64,000 bases of DNA, taken from NCBI GenBank assembly GCA_902795275.1, contig CADBKQ010000008.1, positions 19,694-83,693 on the forward strand. Direction: 5' to 3'. The notes under the pieces were generated by a model. The model saw only the letters and a program-made list of their open reading frames with translations, ran no database searches and was not told where the DNA came from. Both the position numbers and the translations under genes were made by a program. Source of the DNA: an uncultured Eubacteriales bacterium (GTDB taxonomy: Bacteria > Bacillota > Clostridia > Christensenellales > Aristaeellaceae). Shown one piece after another: positions 1-9,059 of this stretch. Numbering within the stretch: position 1 is the first letter of the stretch; each line of letters begins with the position of its first letter.

Positions 1-1
1 G

Positions 2-2029
2 GACAAGGAAAACACACCCATCATCACCGCCACCGCCTCCCGCTTGCAGCCCCTGCGCCAGCTGGAAACAGACATCACCGAAGCCATCCTCAGCGAGGAG
101 GAAATTTCCGACCACGCCTCCCCCGCCCTGCTGGACATCCGGCGGCACATCCGCCAGGTGAACGACCGCATCCGGGAAAAGCTGAACGCCATGGCCCACG
201 GAGCGGGCTACGCCAAGTACCTGATGGAATCCATCGTCACCGTGCGCAACGGGCGCTATGTGCTGCCCGTCAAGGCCGAAGCCCGGGGCAACGTCCCGGG
301 GCTGGTGCACGACCAGTCCGCCACCGGGGCCACCCTGTTCATTGAGCCCATGGCCGTGGTGGAGATGGGCAACGAACTGAAAGAATGGAACATGAAGGAA
401 CGGGACGAGATCGAACGCATCCTGGCCGCCTTCTCCCAGCAGGTGGCCGACAGCGGCGACCTGATTTCCCAGAACCTTGCCATCCTGTCCCACCTGGATT
501 TCGTGTTCGCCAAGGGCATGATGAGCCGGGAAATGGACTGCGTACGTCCCAAGATGAATGAGGACGGCGTGATCAACCTGGTGCGGGTGCGGCACCCGCT
601 GATTCCACGGGACACCGTGGTGCCCTGCTCCCTGTGGCTGGGGCAGGAGTTTACCTCTCTCATTATTACCGGCCCCAACACCGGCGGCAAGACCGTCACC
701 CTCAAAACCCTGGGCCTCATGACCCTCATGGCCCAGAGCGGCCTGCACATTCCCGGCGCGATGGGAACGGAATTATCCACCTTTGAGGAGGTATACGCGG
801 ACATCGGCGACGAACAGTCCATCGAACAAAGCCTGTCCACCTTCTCCTCCCACATGACCAACATCGTGTCCATCATGAACAAGGTGACGCCGCGGGACCT
901 GGTGCTGTTTGACGAACTGGGCGCGGGCACCGACCCCACCGAGGGCGCGGCCCTGGCCCAGGTGATCCTGAACGCCCTGCTCAAAATCAAGACCCGCACC
1001 GCCGCCACCACCCATTACAGCGAGCTGAAAGCCTACGCCCTGTCCACCAAAGGCGTGGAAAACGCCAGCGTGGAATTCGACGTAGCCACCCTGCGGCCCA
1101 CCTACCGGCTGTCCATCGGCGTGCCGGGCAAGTCCAACGCCTTTGAAATCAGCCGCCGCCTGGGCCTGCCGGAATATCTGATCGAGGAAGCGAAAGACCT
1201 GCTCTCCCACGATACCATCCGCTTCGAGGACGTGATCGCCAACGCGGAATACCACCGCCAGATCGCGGAAAAAGAACGGCAGCTGGCCGAGGAGGCCCGG
1301 GCGGAAACCGTTCGCCTGCGCAACGAGGCCGAAAAGCTGTACCGGGACATGGAAGAAAAGCGCGACGCTTCCACCCGGAAAGCGAAAGAAGAAGCCCGCC
1401 GCATCGTGGAAAAAGCCCGGCGGGATTCTGAATCCATCCTGTACGATCTAAAGAAGATGAAGAAGGCAGGCTCCGCCCCCGACCACGAAGTAAACGCCCT
1501 GCGGAAGAAATTGGAGGACGGCATCGACAGTCTTTCCGAAGGCTTGAAGGTTCCCACCGGCAATTTCGCCGAGCCGCCGAAAACGCTCAAGGTGGGCGAC
1601 ATCGTGGAAATCACCCACCTGAACACCAAGGGCACCGTGCTGGCCCTGCCCGACGCCAAGGGCGAAGTGCAATTGCAGGCGGGCATCATGAAGCTGAAAG
1701 CCCACATCAGCCAGCTCCGGCTGGTCAAGGAGGAAAAGCCCAAGAAGAAGATGTCCTCCGTGTCCGTGCAGACGGGGATGCGCACCGTGCCGCTGTCCTG
1801 CGACGTGCGGGGCATGGCCCTGGACGAAGCCCTGGAAGAGGTGGAGCAGTATCTGGACGAAGCCGTGCTGGCCGGGCTGCATGAAGTGACCATCGTGCAC
1901 GGCAAGGGCACCGGCATCCTGCGGGAGGGCATCCAGAAGCACCTGAAAACCTATCCCCACGTGAAATCCTTCCGCCGGGGCAAGTACGGCGAAGGCGAAG
2001 AAGGCGTCACTGTGGTGGAACTGAAATAA
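2..2029 (+). CDS. mutS2: Endonuclease MutS2, 5' end outside window
   Basis: MutS2 is a MutS-family ATPase with a C-terminal Smr nuclease domain; it acts on branched DNA and, in Bacillus, on collided ribosomes. The frame is open from base 2, so the N-terminus (roughly the first 110-130 residues of a ~790-residue family) lies upstream. Visible in order: the MutS core, a Walker A loop GPNTGGKTVTLK near nt 671-706, the ATPase signature FDELGAGTDPTEG near nt 908-946, a long charged coiled coil (nt 1230-1470), and a C-terminal Smr domain (nt 1790-2026) with DVRG and HGKGTG motifs. All catalytic landmarks in view look intact. It is followed by repeat H1 and a two-component pair. Confidence 0.95.
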   Translation, partial: DKENTPIITATASRLQPLRQLETDITEAILSEEEISDHASPALLDIRRHIRQVNDRIREKLNAMAHGAGYAKYLMESIVTVRNGRYVLPVKAEARGNVPGLVHDQSATGATLFIEPMAVVEMGNELKEWNMKERDEIERILAAFSQQVADSGDLISQNLAILSHLDFVFAKGMMSREMDCVRPKMNEDGVINLVRVRHPLIPRDTVVPCSLWLGQEFTSLIITGPNTGGKTVTLKTLGLMTLMAQSGLHIPGAMGTELSTFEEVYADIGDEQSIEQSLSTFSSHMTNIVSIMNKVTPRDLVLFDELGAGTDPTEGAALAQVILNALLKIKTRTAATTHYSELKAYALSTKGVENASVEFDVATLRPTYRLSIGVPGKSNAFEISRRLGLPEYLIEEAKDLLSHDTIRFEDVIANAEYHRQIAEKERQLAEEARAETVRLRNEAEKLYRDMEEKRDASTRKAKEEARRIVEKARRDSESILYDLKKMKKAGSAPDHEVNALRKKLEDGIDSLSEGLKVPTGNFAEPPKTLKVGDIVEITHLNTKGTVLALPDAKGEVQLQAGIMKLKAHISQLRLVKEEKPKKKMSSVSVQTGMRTVPLSCDVRGMALDEALEEVEQYLDEAVLAGLHEVTIVHGKGTGILREGIQKHLKTYPHVKSFRRGKYGEGEEGVTVVELK

Positions 2030-2034
2030 CGATT

Positions 2035-2142
2035 AGTTCCAAGTTCTAAGTTCTAAGCTTTTTGTCGCATTTGACATGAACCAGAATGTATACAGACAGA
2101 TTTAGCTTAGAACTTGGAACTTTGAACTTAGAACTTAGAACT
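2035..2142. repeat. Heptamer-arm hairpin H1 (unit AAGTTCT)
   Basis: The left arm (2035-2059) is about three copies of AAGTTCT with one AGTTCC variant. The right arm (2104-2142) is about five copies of the complementary AGAACTT. The arms pair almost perfectly once one 7-bp unit is skipped, around a ~44-nt interior. It lies between two co-directional genes. The same unit recurs in H3, 37 kb away. It belongs to a family of nine such elements in this window. Confidence 0.85.
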
Positions 2143-2176
2143 CTTGAGCGACTGAGAAATCAAGGGGGCATTTTAC

Positions 2177-2866
2177 ATGAAGGACAAGCAAACCATCCTG
2201 GTTGTGGACGACGATCCGAACATCGCCCAATTGGTGAAGCTGTATCTGGAAAAGGAAGGCTATGAGGTCAGCGTGGAGACCCGGGGCGACGACGCCGTGG
2301 CCGCGTTCCAGAAGAACCCGCCCAGCCTGATGCTGCTGGACATCATGCTGCCCGGCATGGACGGCTGGCAGGTGTGCCGCGCTATCCGGCAGACCAGCAG
2401 CATTCCCATCATCATGCTCTCCGCCAAGGACGAAACCTTCGACAAGGTGCTGGGCCTGGAGCTTGGCGCGGACGACTACATCACCAAGCCTTTTGAGGGC
2501 AAGGAACTGGTGGCCCGGGTAAAGGCCGTGCTGCGCCGGGCAGGCCCCAGCGAAACGGAAAAGGACATTCTTTCCTTCCCCGGCCTGTCTATCAGCCTGG
2601 AAAAATACGAAGTCTATTACCAGGGCAAGCTGCTGGATATGCCGCCCAAAGAATTGGAAGTGCTCTATTTCCTGGCGTCCCACCAGAACCGGGTGTTCAC
2701 CCGGGAGCAGCTTTTGGAGCAGGTATGGGGCTTTGATTTCTTTGGCGACAGCCGCACCGTGGACGTGCACATCAAGCGCCTGCGGGAGAAGCTCCAAGAC
2801 AGCGAAGCCCTGGGCTGGCAGATCCGCACCGTGTGGGGCGTGGGCTACAAATTCGAGGTGAAATAA
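2177..2866 (+). CDS. OmpR/PhoB-family response regulator
   Basis: A DNA-binding response regulator of 229 residues, the usual length. The N-terminal receiver domain has the acidic cluster D11-D13, phospho-acceptor D55 in LMLLDIMLPGMDGW, switch residue S82 and K104-P105. The C-terminal winged helix (about 130-227) carries the TVDVHIKRLREKL recognition region. The start has AAGGGGGCA upstream. The sensor kinase gene begins 4 nt after the stop, so the two form a two-component system. Target genes cannot be told from the sequence. Confidence 0.93.
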   Translation: MKDKQTILVVDDDPNIAQLVKLYLEKEGYEVSVETRGDDAVAAFQKNPPSLMLLDIMLPGMDGWQVCRAIRQTSSIPIIMLSAKDETFDKVLGLELGADDYITKPFEGKELVARVKAVLRRAGPSETEKDILSFPGLSISLEKYEVYYQGKLLDMPPKELEVLYFLASHQNRVFTREQLLEQVWGFDFFGDSRTVDVHIKRLREKLQDSEALGWQIRTVWGVGYKFEVK

Positions 2867-2870
2867 TCCT

Positions 2871-4376
2871 ATGCGCAGCCTCAGCATGTTTTCCCGCCTG
2901 CTGATCGTGTCGCTGAGCGTGGTGCTGGTATGCGTGGCGGTGCTCTCCGGCCTGGCCTACGCCAACCTGAAAAGCCACAGCATCAACACCCGTATGGACG
3001 CCCTGAAAACCCAGGCGAGAGATATCGGGTATCTGGCCGGCAGGCTGTCCATGGATTCCATGTCCAAGGCAAACAGGCAGGTCAGCGCCGTGGAGGAATA
3101 CATCAACTGGAAATCCAGGCGCATCTATGACGAGTACGGCGCATACACGATGGTGGTGGACCGCACCGGAAAATATTATATTTACTATTTACAGGACCAC
3201 CTGAAGGAAGATACGCAAAAGGCTGTGCCCTCCGCCGAAGAACTGAGCGAGTACATGGATATGGCCTTGAGCGGGCAGGAAATGGTGTTTCAGACCCAAA
3301 GCGCCGAAGGCCCTTTTTTCACGGTCATGGTGCCGTGGGTGCAGTATAATTCGCTGAACACCCAGCGCACGGTGATGGGCTATATTTTAATCCAGACCGC
3401 TGCCCAGACCGTACATGCGGCATACAAGGACATGGTGTGGCAGACTGCGCTGGCCGCTATCGGCGTGTTTATGTTCGCGGCGGCGGTGGTGTTTTTCGTC
3501 GCCCAGCAAATCACCCGCCCCCTCACCGTCATGGCAAAGGCGGCGGGCCAGATGGCCCGGGGAGATTTTGAAGCCCGGGCCCCCGAAGAGGGCGGCAAGG
3601 AAATCGAGGAGCTGTCCCGTTCCTTCAACCAGATGGCCGCACAGCTTTCCACACTGGAACAGTCCAGGCGCGATTTTGTCGCCAACGTGTCCCACGAGCT
3701 GCGCTCCCCCATCACCTCCATCAAGGGCTTCGCTCAGGGCATGCTGGACGACACGATTCCGCCAGAAATGCACAAGCAGTATTTGCAGGTGGTGGTGGAC
3801 GAAACCCAGCGCCTGGCGAAGCTGATCAACAACCTGCTGAACCTGTCCCGGATGGAAAACGAGGAAAAGAGCCTGGCCTACAGCCATTTCGACCTGAACG
3901 AAATGATCCGCCGGGTGCTCATTTCCCGCATGACGCAGATCGACGACAAGGGCCTGGAAATTGAAGTGAACTTCGCGGATGACTCCTGCTTCGTTCGCGC
4001 CGACGCTGACCAGATTCAGCAGGTGGTGATCAACCTGCTGGACAACGCGGTGAAATACACGCCCAGCCAGGGCACCGTCACGCTGACCACCAGGGAAGAA
4101 GCCGACCGCGTTGTCATGCGCATCAAGGACAACGGCGTGGGCATTCCCGCGGCGGACGCGCCTTATATCTTCGACCGCTTCTACAAAGTGGATAAAGCGC
4201 ACACCGTCGGCAAAGGCACCGGCCTGGGCCTGGCCATCTGCAAGCGCATCATGGAACGGCACAATCAGCAGATTCGCCTGGTCTCCGGCGAGGGCGGCGC
4301 GGAATTTGAAATCACCCTGGAAAAAGGCACCAATCCGGGAGGAAGCTATGGAAATACAGGCGCGGGCGAAGATTAA
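2871..4376 (+). CDS. Membrane sensor histidine kinase
   Basis: The partner kinase of the preceding regulator, 501 residues. Transmembrane helix 1 (about 8-30) and helix 2 (about 190-211) flank an extracytoplasmic sensor region of about 155 residues of unknown ligand. A HAMP linker follows (about 212-264), then the dimerisation box with phospho-acceptor H275 in NVSHELRSP. The ATPase domain shows an N box (INLLDNAVKYTP), DNGVGIP and GKGTGLGLAI. The last 29 nt overlap the start of ispE, so the two genes are probably translationally linked. PhoR/ResE-like in architecture. Confidence 0.93.
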   Translation: MRSLSMFSRLLIVSLSVVLVCVAVLSGLAYANLKSHSINTRMDALKTQARDIGYLAGRLSMDSMSKANRQVSAVEEYINWKSRRIYDEYGAYTMVVDRTGKYYIYYLQDHLKEDTQKAVPSAEELSEYMDMALSGQEMVFQTQSAEGPFFTVMVPWVQYNSLNTQRTVMGYILIQTAAQTVHAAYKDMVWQTALAAIGVFMFAAAVVFFVAQQITRPLTVMAKAAGQMARGDFEARAPEEGGKEIEELSRSFNQMAAQLSTLEQSRRDFVANVSHELRSPITSIKGFAQGMLDDTIPPEMHKQYLQVVVDETQRLAKLINNLLNLSRMENEEKSLAYSHFDLNEMIRRVLISRMTQIDDKGLEIEVNFADDSCFVRADADQIQQVVINLLDNAVKYTPSQGTVTLTTREEADRVVMRIKDNGVGIPAADAPYIFDRFYKVDKAHTVGKGTGLGLAICKRIMERHNQQIRLVSGEGGAEFEITLEKGTNPGGSYGNTGAGED

Positions 4377-5187
4377 CTGGACGCTGGACGTGGTGGGCAG
4401 GCGGGCGGACGGCTACCATCTGCTGGACATGCTGATGCAGCCCCTTACCCTCTGCGACACCCTCCTCATCGAGCCCGCGGAGGGGCTTTCCCTGCAGATT
4501 GAGGGCATGGACGGATTATCCGCGGCAGAAGATAACCTGATTCTGCGGGCGGCGAAAGCCCTGCGGGAAGCAGCGGGCGTCACCGTCGGGGCTTCCATCC
4601 GATTGACCAAGCGCATCCCCATGGGCGCGGGGCTGGGCGGCGGCAGCGCGGACTGCGCGGCGGCGCTGAAAGGGCTGAACGATTTCTGGCAATTGGGCTT
4701 TGATTTGGAAAAGCTGTGCGTGATCGGCGTGTGCTTGGGGGCCGACGTGCCTTTCTGCCTGCATGACGCGCCCCGGCGCGCCCAGGGCATCGGCGAAATC
4801 CTCTCCCCCATCCAAAGCCACGTGTTTCCACTGGTGCTGGTGCAGCCCTGCAAAGCGCTATCCACCAAAGAAGTGTTTTCCGCTTACCATCAATCCGCCA
4901 TCGTTCCGCCCGATACCGAAAAAGCCACGCTGGCGCTGGCGGCGAGTGATTTGCGGGCGCTGAAAGCATGCGCGGGAAATGTACTGGAAAGCGCGTCCAT
5001 CCCCCTGCGGTCTCAAATCGCGGAAGCGAAGGAAGCGCTGTATGAAAACGGCGCGGCGTTTGCTCAGATGACCGGCTCCGGCTCCGTGGTATTCGGCGCT
5101 TTTGAAACGGACGAAGCCGCCGACCGGTCCTTCCACTCCTTGAAAAGCCGCTATCCCGTCTGTTTCCGAACGCAGACGGCCTTGTAA
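4348..5187 (+). CDS. ispE: 4-diphosphocytidyl-2-C-methyl-D-erythritol kinase
   Basis: GHMP-family kinase of the MEP isoprenoid pathway, which phosphorylates CDP-methylerythritol with ATP. The ATG at 4348 gives 279 residues, normal for IspE, and follows GGGAGGAAGCT. K8 in ARAKIN and D133 in GADVPFCL match the catalytic Lys/Asp pair of the family. The GHMP phosphate loop PMGAGLGGGSAD is at 91-102 and a C-terminal GSGSVVFG loop is present. It overlaps the kinase gene by 29 nt and precedes a methyltransferase by 10 nt. An in-frame open stretch upstream (from 4111) is a shadow of the kinase gene. Confidence 0.95.
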   Translation: MEIQARAKINWTLDVVGRRADGYHLLDMLMQPLTLCDTLLIEPAEGLSLQIEGMDGLSAAEDNLILRAAKALREAAGVTVGASIRLTKRIPMGAGLGGGSADCAAALKGLNDFWQLGFDLEKLCVIGVCLGADVPFCLHDAPRRAQGIGEILSPIQSHVFPLVLVQPCKALSTKEVFSAYHQSAIVPPDTEKATLALAASDLRALKACAGNVLESASIPLRSQIAEAKEALYENGAAFAQMTGSGSVVFGAFETDEAADRSFHSLKSRYPVCFRTQTAL

Positions 5188-5197
5188 GAAAAGAAAA

Positions 5198-5890
5198 ATG
5201 AACGAATTATCAGAGCGAATCGACCTGCCCATGATGGCCGCTTATGTCCGCGGCGCGCTGCCGGGAAGCGGCCCATTGTTTTCAAAGCCCTTGGGCGATT
5301 TGACCGAAGAGGACTGCGCCGCGCTGCTGGCGCGGGCCAAAGAAGCGGGGCTGAAGCTGCATTATTTCAAGCTCTTTGAGGAACTGCCCCGGGTCAGAAT
5401 GACCATGGGCTTTCTTCGCGGTGTCCATCCGGAAAGCCTGCTGGACGTGGGCAGCGGCCGGGGCGTGTTTCTGTTTCCTTTCCTGCGGGAGTTTCCCTGG
5501 GTACCCGTCACCAGCCTCGACCTGCTGGACAGGCGGGTGGACATGCTGCGGGCCATCCACGACGGCGGGGTGGACAATCTGCATCCGCTTCGGCAGGACA
5601 TCTGCGCCTGGGACGCGCCGGACGCTTCGTTTGACGTGGTGACGCTGCTGGAAGTGCTGGAGCACATTCCCGACGTGCAGGCCGCCGTGAAGAACGCTGT
5701 GCGCCTGGCCCGGCGGTTCGTGGCGGTCACGGTACCCAGCAAGCCGGACGATAACCCGGAACACATTCATTTGCTGACCAAAGACATTTTGACCGGCCTG
5801 TTCCAAAACGCCGGGTGCGGTTTCCTGCGCTTTGACGGCGTACCGGGGCATCTGTTCCTGATCGCCCGAAAAAACGGAGAAGACACATGA
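5198..5890 (+). CDS. Class I SAM methyltransferase in RNA-repair cassette (Hen1-like pattern)
   Basis: A 230-residue Rossmann-fold methyltransferase. SAM motif I is LLDVGSGRGV (81-90), and SLDLL (106-110) forms the acidic ribose-binding strand. Residues 152-156 read EVLEH, followed downstream by H189 and H191 (EHIH). Bacterial Hen1 RNA 3'-end 2'-O-methyltransferases use an E-x-x-E-H...H metal site, so the pattern is suggestive. However, EVLEH and a later His are also common in unrelated small-molecule methyltransferases. Its stop overlaps the RNA ligase start (ATGA), which ties it to RNA repair by context. Substrate is unproven. Confidence 0.75.
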   Translation: MNELSERIDLPMMAAYVRGALPGSGPLFSKPLGDLTEEDCAALLARAKEAGLKLHYFKLFEELPRVRMTMGFLRGVHPESLLDVGSGRGVFLFPFLREFPWVPVTSLDLLDRRVDMLRAIHDGGVDNLHPLRQDICAWDAPDASFDVVTLLEVLEHIPDVQAAVKNAVRLARRFVAVTVPSKPDDNPEHIHLLTKDILTGLFQNAGCGFLRFDGVPGHLFLIARKNGEDT

Positions 5891-6693
5891 GTTACAGGAT
5901 TATCAAGTATCCCCGCACGCCCCATCTGGAAGGCTCCAAATTGCAGCCCGGAGACGAAGACCTGTCCCAGATTCCCTTTTCCGAAATTGCCGGGCGGCAT
6001 CTCGTGATCGAAGAAAAGATCGACGGAGCCAACAGCGCCGTGTCCTTTTCTCCGGAAGGAGAACTGCGCCTCCAGAGCCGGGGGCATTTTCTCACCGGCG
6101 GCTACCGGGAACGGCATTACAACCTGTTCAAGCAATGGGGCGCCATCCAGAGGGACGCGCTGTTTAGCGTGCTCGGCGCCCGGTACGTCCTCTACGGCGA
6201 ATGGCTGTACGCCAAGCACACGATCTATTACGACGCCCTCCCCCACTTCTTTATGGAATTTGATATTCTGGACAAGGAAACGGGCCGCTTTCTGGACACG
6301 TCCTCCCGCAGGGCGATGACAAAAAGCCTGCCGGTGTGCTCCGCGGCTGTGCTGGCGGAAGGGCATTTCCAGAAGCAGGAGGACGTAACGAAGTACCTCG
6401 GCGATTCCAATTACATCACCCCGCGCCATCTGGAAAACCTGCGCCTGGCCGCGGAAAAGGAAGGCCAGGACGCAGGTCGCGTCCTCCGGGAAACCGACAG
6501 CAGCCGCACCATGGAAGGGCTGTACCTCAAGGTGGAAGAAGGCGGCGAGGTGGCGATGCGCCTCAAGTTCGTCCGGCCCACCTTTACCCAGACCGTGGAA
6601 GCGTCCCCGACCCATTGGCTGGAGCGGCCCATCATTCCCAACGGCCTGACCCGGCCCGTGGAAGAACTGTTTCAGCCTTTCCTGAAAGGATAA
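5887..6693 (+). CDS. ATP-dependent RNA ligase (Rnl2-like nucleotidyltransferase)
   Basis: A 268-residue covalent nucleotidyltransferase ligase. Motif I is K44-I-D-G-A-N, where K44 would take AMP. Motif III is YGEWLYAKH (103-111), IIIa is FFMEFDI (121-127), IV is EGLYLKV (210-216) and V is RLKFVR (225-230). These are the motifs of the Rnl2/RNA_ligase family that seals 3'-OH/5'-PO4 ends. No separate C-terminal domain is evident beyond about 40 residues. It starts inside the methyltransferase stop codon and is followed 5 nt later by an HD-Pnk gene, which would prepare the ends it joins. DNA ligase activity is less likely because there is no OB or zinc domain. Confidence 0.85.
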   Translation: MSYRIIKYPRTPHLEGSKLQPGDEDLSQIPFSEIAGRHLVIEEKIDGANSAVSFSPEGELRLQSRGHFLTGGYRERHYNLFKQWGAIQRDALFSVLGARYVLYGEWLYAKHTIYYDALPHFFMEFDILDKETGRFLDTSSRRAMTKSLPVCSAAVLAEGHFQKQEDVTKYLGDSNYITPRHLENLRLAAEKEGQDAGRVLRETDSSRTMEGLYLKVEEGGEVAMRLKFVRPTFTQTVEASPTHWLERPIIPNGLTRPVEELFQPFLKG

Positions 6694-6698
6694 AAACC

Positions 6699-7868
6699 AT
6701 GGAGGATCTGAACGCTCTGCTCTCCGCGCTGCCTGCGCCGCCCGATTACCGGTATGATTGGGATGCGCTCAGCCGTTTTCCCTGCCTGAAAACGTATTTT
6801 GACGGCATGGCCCGCACCCACCAGCATCTGCCCTGGCACGGGGAGGACGACGTGTGGACCCACACGAAGATGGTCTGCGAAGCGCTGGCGGATTTGCCCG
6901 GCTTCCGCGCCTTGCCGGCGGACGCCCGGAACGCGCTGGCGCTGGCCGCATTGCTGCACGACATCGGCAAAATCTCCTGCACCCGGCTGGAGGAAGGCAT
7001 TCTTCGTTCGCCCCGTCACGGGCCGGTGGGCGCGCAGCTGGCCCGGAAAATGCTGTGGACGGAATTCGGCCTGAGTGGCGCGCCGGAAAAGCAGCGGTTC
7101 CGGGAAACCGTTTGCCTGCTCATCCGTTACCACACCCAGCCGCTGCACCTGTTTGAAAAAAAGGACGCAAGCACGCAGGCGCTCAAGCTCGCCGCCAATG
7201 GGGAGCTGGCTCCCGGCTTTTCCTGGCATACCCTGTGCCTGCTGTCCGAAGCGGACGCGATGGGCCGCATCGCCGCCGACAAGGACGAAAAGCGGGACGA
7301 CGTTCAATTGACCCGGGAGGCCGCGCGGGAAGCCGGATGCTATGACCAGCCTTTCCCCTTCGTCTCCAGCCATACCCAGCGCGCGCTGTTCAGCGGCGGA
7401 AAGGTCTGGCCGGGGCAGGAATTGTATGATGATACCTGGGGCGAAGTGATCCTCATGTGCGGCCTGCCGGGAACGGGGAAAGACACCTGGCTTCGGAAAA
7501 ACCATCCCGATCTTCCCACCGTGTGTCTGGACGACCTGCGGTTGAAGCTCAGGGTAAAGCCCGGCGGAAGCGACGGCCATCTCATTCAGGCGGCCAAGGA
7601 GCAGGCACGGGAATACCTGCGGAAGAAGCAGCCCTTCATCTGGAACGCCACCTGCCTGACGGAAAAGCGGAAGGAACTGATCAGCCTGTTTGAAAGCTAC
7701 GGCGCGCGGGTGAAGATCGTATATTTAGAAACGGGCTGGGAGGAAAACCTGCGCCGCAACGCGGGACGAAGGGACGCGGTGCCGGAGCGCGTGATTGCGG
7801 AAATGCTTGAAAAGCTGGAACCGCCCCAGCGATTTGAGGCCCAGGAAGTCGTCTGGGCCTGCGTATAA
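6699..7868 (+). CDS. HD-Pnk: HD phosphohydrolase + polynucleotide kinase
   Basis: A 389-residue, two-domain protein. The N-terminal HD domain has H55 (VWTHTKM), H87-D88 (LLHDIGK), H107 (RHGPVGA) and D186 (SEADAMG). The C-terminal P-loop kinase starts near 248, with Walker A GLPGTGKDTW (255-264) and LDDLR (278-282) as the likely acceptor-activating region. This domain order matches the Runella HD-Pnk family, which removes 2',3'-cyclic or 3' phosphates and phosphorylates 5'-OH ends. It sits directly behind an RNA ligase, as expected for an end-healing partner. The ATG at 6699 was chosen because upstream in-frame sequence overlaps the ligase gene. Confidence 0.85.
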   Translation: MEDLNALLSALPAPPDYRYDWDALSRFPCLKTYFDGMARTHQHLPWHGEDDVWTHTKMVCEALADLPGFRALPADARNALALAALLHDIGKISCTRLEEGILRSPRHGPVGAQLARKMLWTEFGLSGAPEKQRFRETVCLLIRYHTQPLHLFEKKDASTQALKLAANGELAPGFSWHTLCLLSEADAMGRIAADKDEKRDDVQLTREAAREAGCYDQPFPFVSSHTQRALFSGGKVWPGQELYDDTWGEVILMCGLPGTGKDTWLRKNHPDLPTVCLDDLRLKLRVKPGGSDGHLIQAAKEQAREYLRKKQPFIWNATCLTEKRKELISLFESYGARVKIVYLETGWEENLRRNAGRRDAVPERVIAEMLEKLEPPQRFEAQEVVWACV

Positions 7869-7880
7869 GGAGAAACCGCT

Positions 7881-9059
7881 ATGCAGTATCGGAAGGACAA
7901 ATACGGAAACCCCCTCTCGGTTCTGGGCTACGGCTGTATGCGCTTTACCACGAAGGCGGGCCGCATCGACCTGGACAAGGCGGAAAAGGAAATCATGGCG
8001 GCCATCGCGGGCGGGGTGAACTATTTTGACACCGCCTACGTGTACAACGGTTCGGAGGCGGCGCTGGGCGAAATTCTGCGCAGGAACAACGCCCGGGACA
8101 AAATCAACATCGCCACCAAGCTGCCCCATTACCTGGTAAAAAGCCCCGACAGCATGGAAAAGTATTTCCGGGAGCAATTGAAGCGCCTGCAGACCGACCA
8201 TGTGGATTATTACCTGATGCACATGCTCACCGACGTGAAAACCTGGGAGCGGCTCAAAGCCCTGGGCGTGCAGGACTGGATCGAGGAGAAGAAGCGCTCC
8301 GGGGCCATCCGGCAGGTGGGCTTTTCCTACCACGGCAATTCGGACATGTTCTGCCAGCTGGCGGACGCCTACGACTGGGAATTCTGCCAGATTCAGTACA
8401 ACTACATGGACGAGCATTCCCAGGCGGGCGTGACGGGCCTGAAATACGCGGCGGCAAAGGGCCTGCCGGTCGTCATCATGGAGCCTCTGCGGGGCGGCAA
8501 GCTGGCAAGGAACCTGCCGCCGGACGCTGTCAGGGCTTTTGAGAATTACCCCGTCAAGCGCAGCCCTGCGGAATGGGCCTTCCGCTGGCTGTGGAACCAG
8601 GCTGAGGTCACCTGCGTGCTCTCCGGTATGAACTCGATGGACATGCTGGATGAGAACCTCCGGGCCGCCGATGAGAGCCGGGCCGGGGAACTGACCGAGA
8701 GCGACCACGCGCTGCTGAAACAGGTGTCCGAGGCCATCAACGCAAAAATGAAGGTGGGCTGCACCGGCTGCCGCTACTGCATGCCCTGCCCTCAGCACGT
8801 GGATATTCCCGGCATCTTCGCCGCCTACAACCGGGTGTACACCGAAAACAAATTCGCCGGGATGCGGGAATACTTCATGTGCACCGGCCTGCGCAAAAAC
8901 TCCACCGGCGCGGGCATGTGCGTCCAGTGCGGCAAGTGCGAAGCCCACTGCCCCCAGCAGATTCCCATCCGCAAAATGCTCCAGGAGGCCAAGAAGACGC
9001 TGGAAGGCCCCTTCTATCAGATCGGGGTCAGAGCGATCAAATTGGTGATGAAATACTGA
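7881..9059 (+). CDS. Aldo/keto reductase with C-terminal 4Fe-4S domain
   Basis: A 392-residue aldo/keto reductase of the Fe-S group. The TIM-barrel part shows YFDTAYVYNGSE, IATKLP and DYYLMHML, carrying the Asp-Tyr-Lys-His tetrad. The C-terminus has cysteine clusters CTGCRYCMPCP and CVQCGKCEAHCP, which fit two 4Fe-4S sites. It presumably reduces a carbonyl with NAD(P)H or passes electrons, but the substrate is unknown. The start follows AAGGAGAAACCGCT. Its TGA overlaps the ATG of the Dus gene by one base, so it is part of the same run of genes. Confidence 0.9.
   Translation: MQYRKDKYGNPLSVLGYGCMRFTTKAGRIDLDKAEKEIMAAIAGGVNYFDTAYVYNGSEAALGEILRRNNARDKINIATKLPHYLVKSPDSMEKYFREQLKRLQTDHVDYYLMHMLTDVKTWERLKALGVQDWIEEKKRSGAIRQVGFSYHGNSDMFCQLADAYDWEFCQIQYNYMDEHSQAGVTGLKYAAAKGLPVVIMEPLRGGKLARNLPPDAVRAFENYPVKRSPAEWAFRWLWNQAEVTCVLSGMNSMDMLDENLRAADESRAGELTESDHALLKQVSEAINAKMKVGCTGCRYCMPCPQHVDIPGIFAAYNRVYTENKFAGMREYFMCTGLRKNSTGAGMCVQCGKCEAHCPQQIPIRKMLQEAKKTLEGPFYQIGVRAIKLVMKY

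Noticed and set aside
2071..2100. Promoter for the two-component pair inside H1 (TTGACA at 2071)
   Set aside because: No -10 hexamer at 16-18 bp; the nearest TATACA is 12 bp away.
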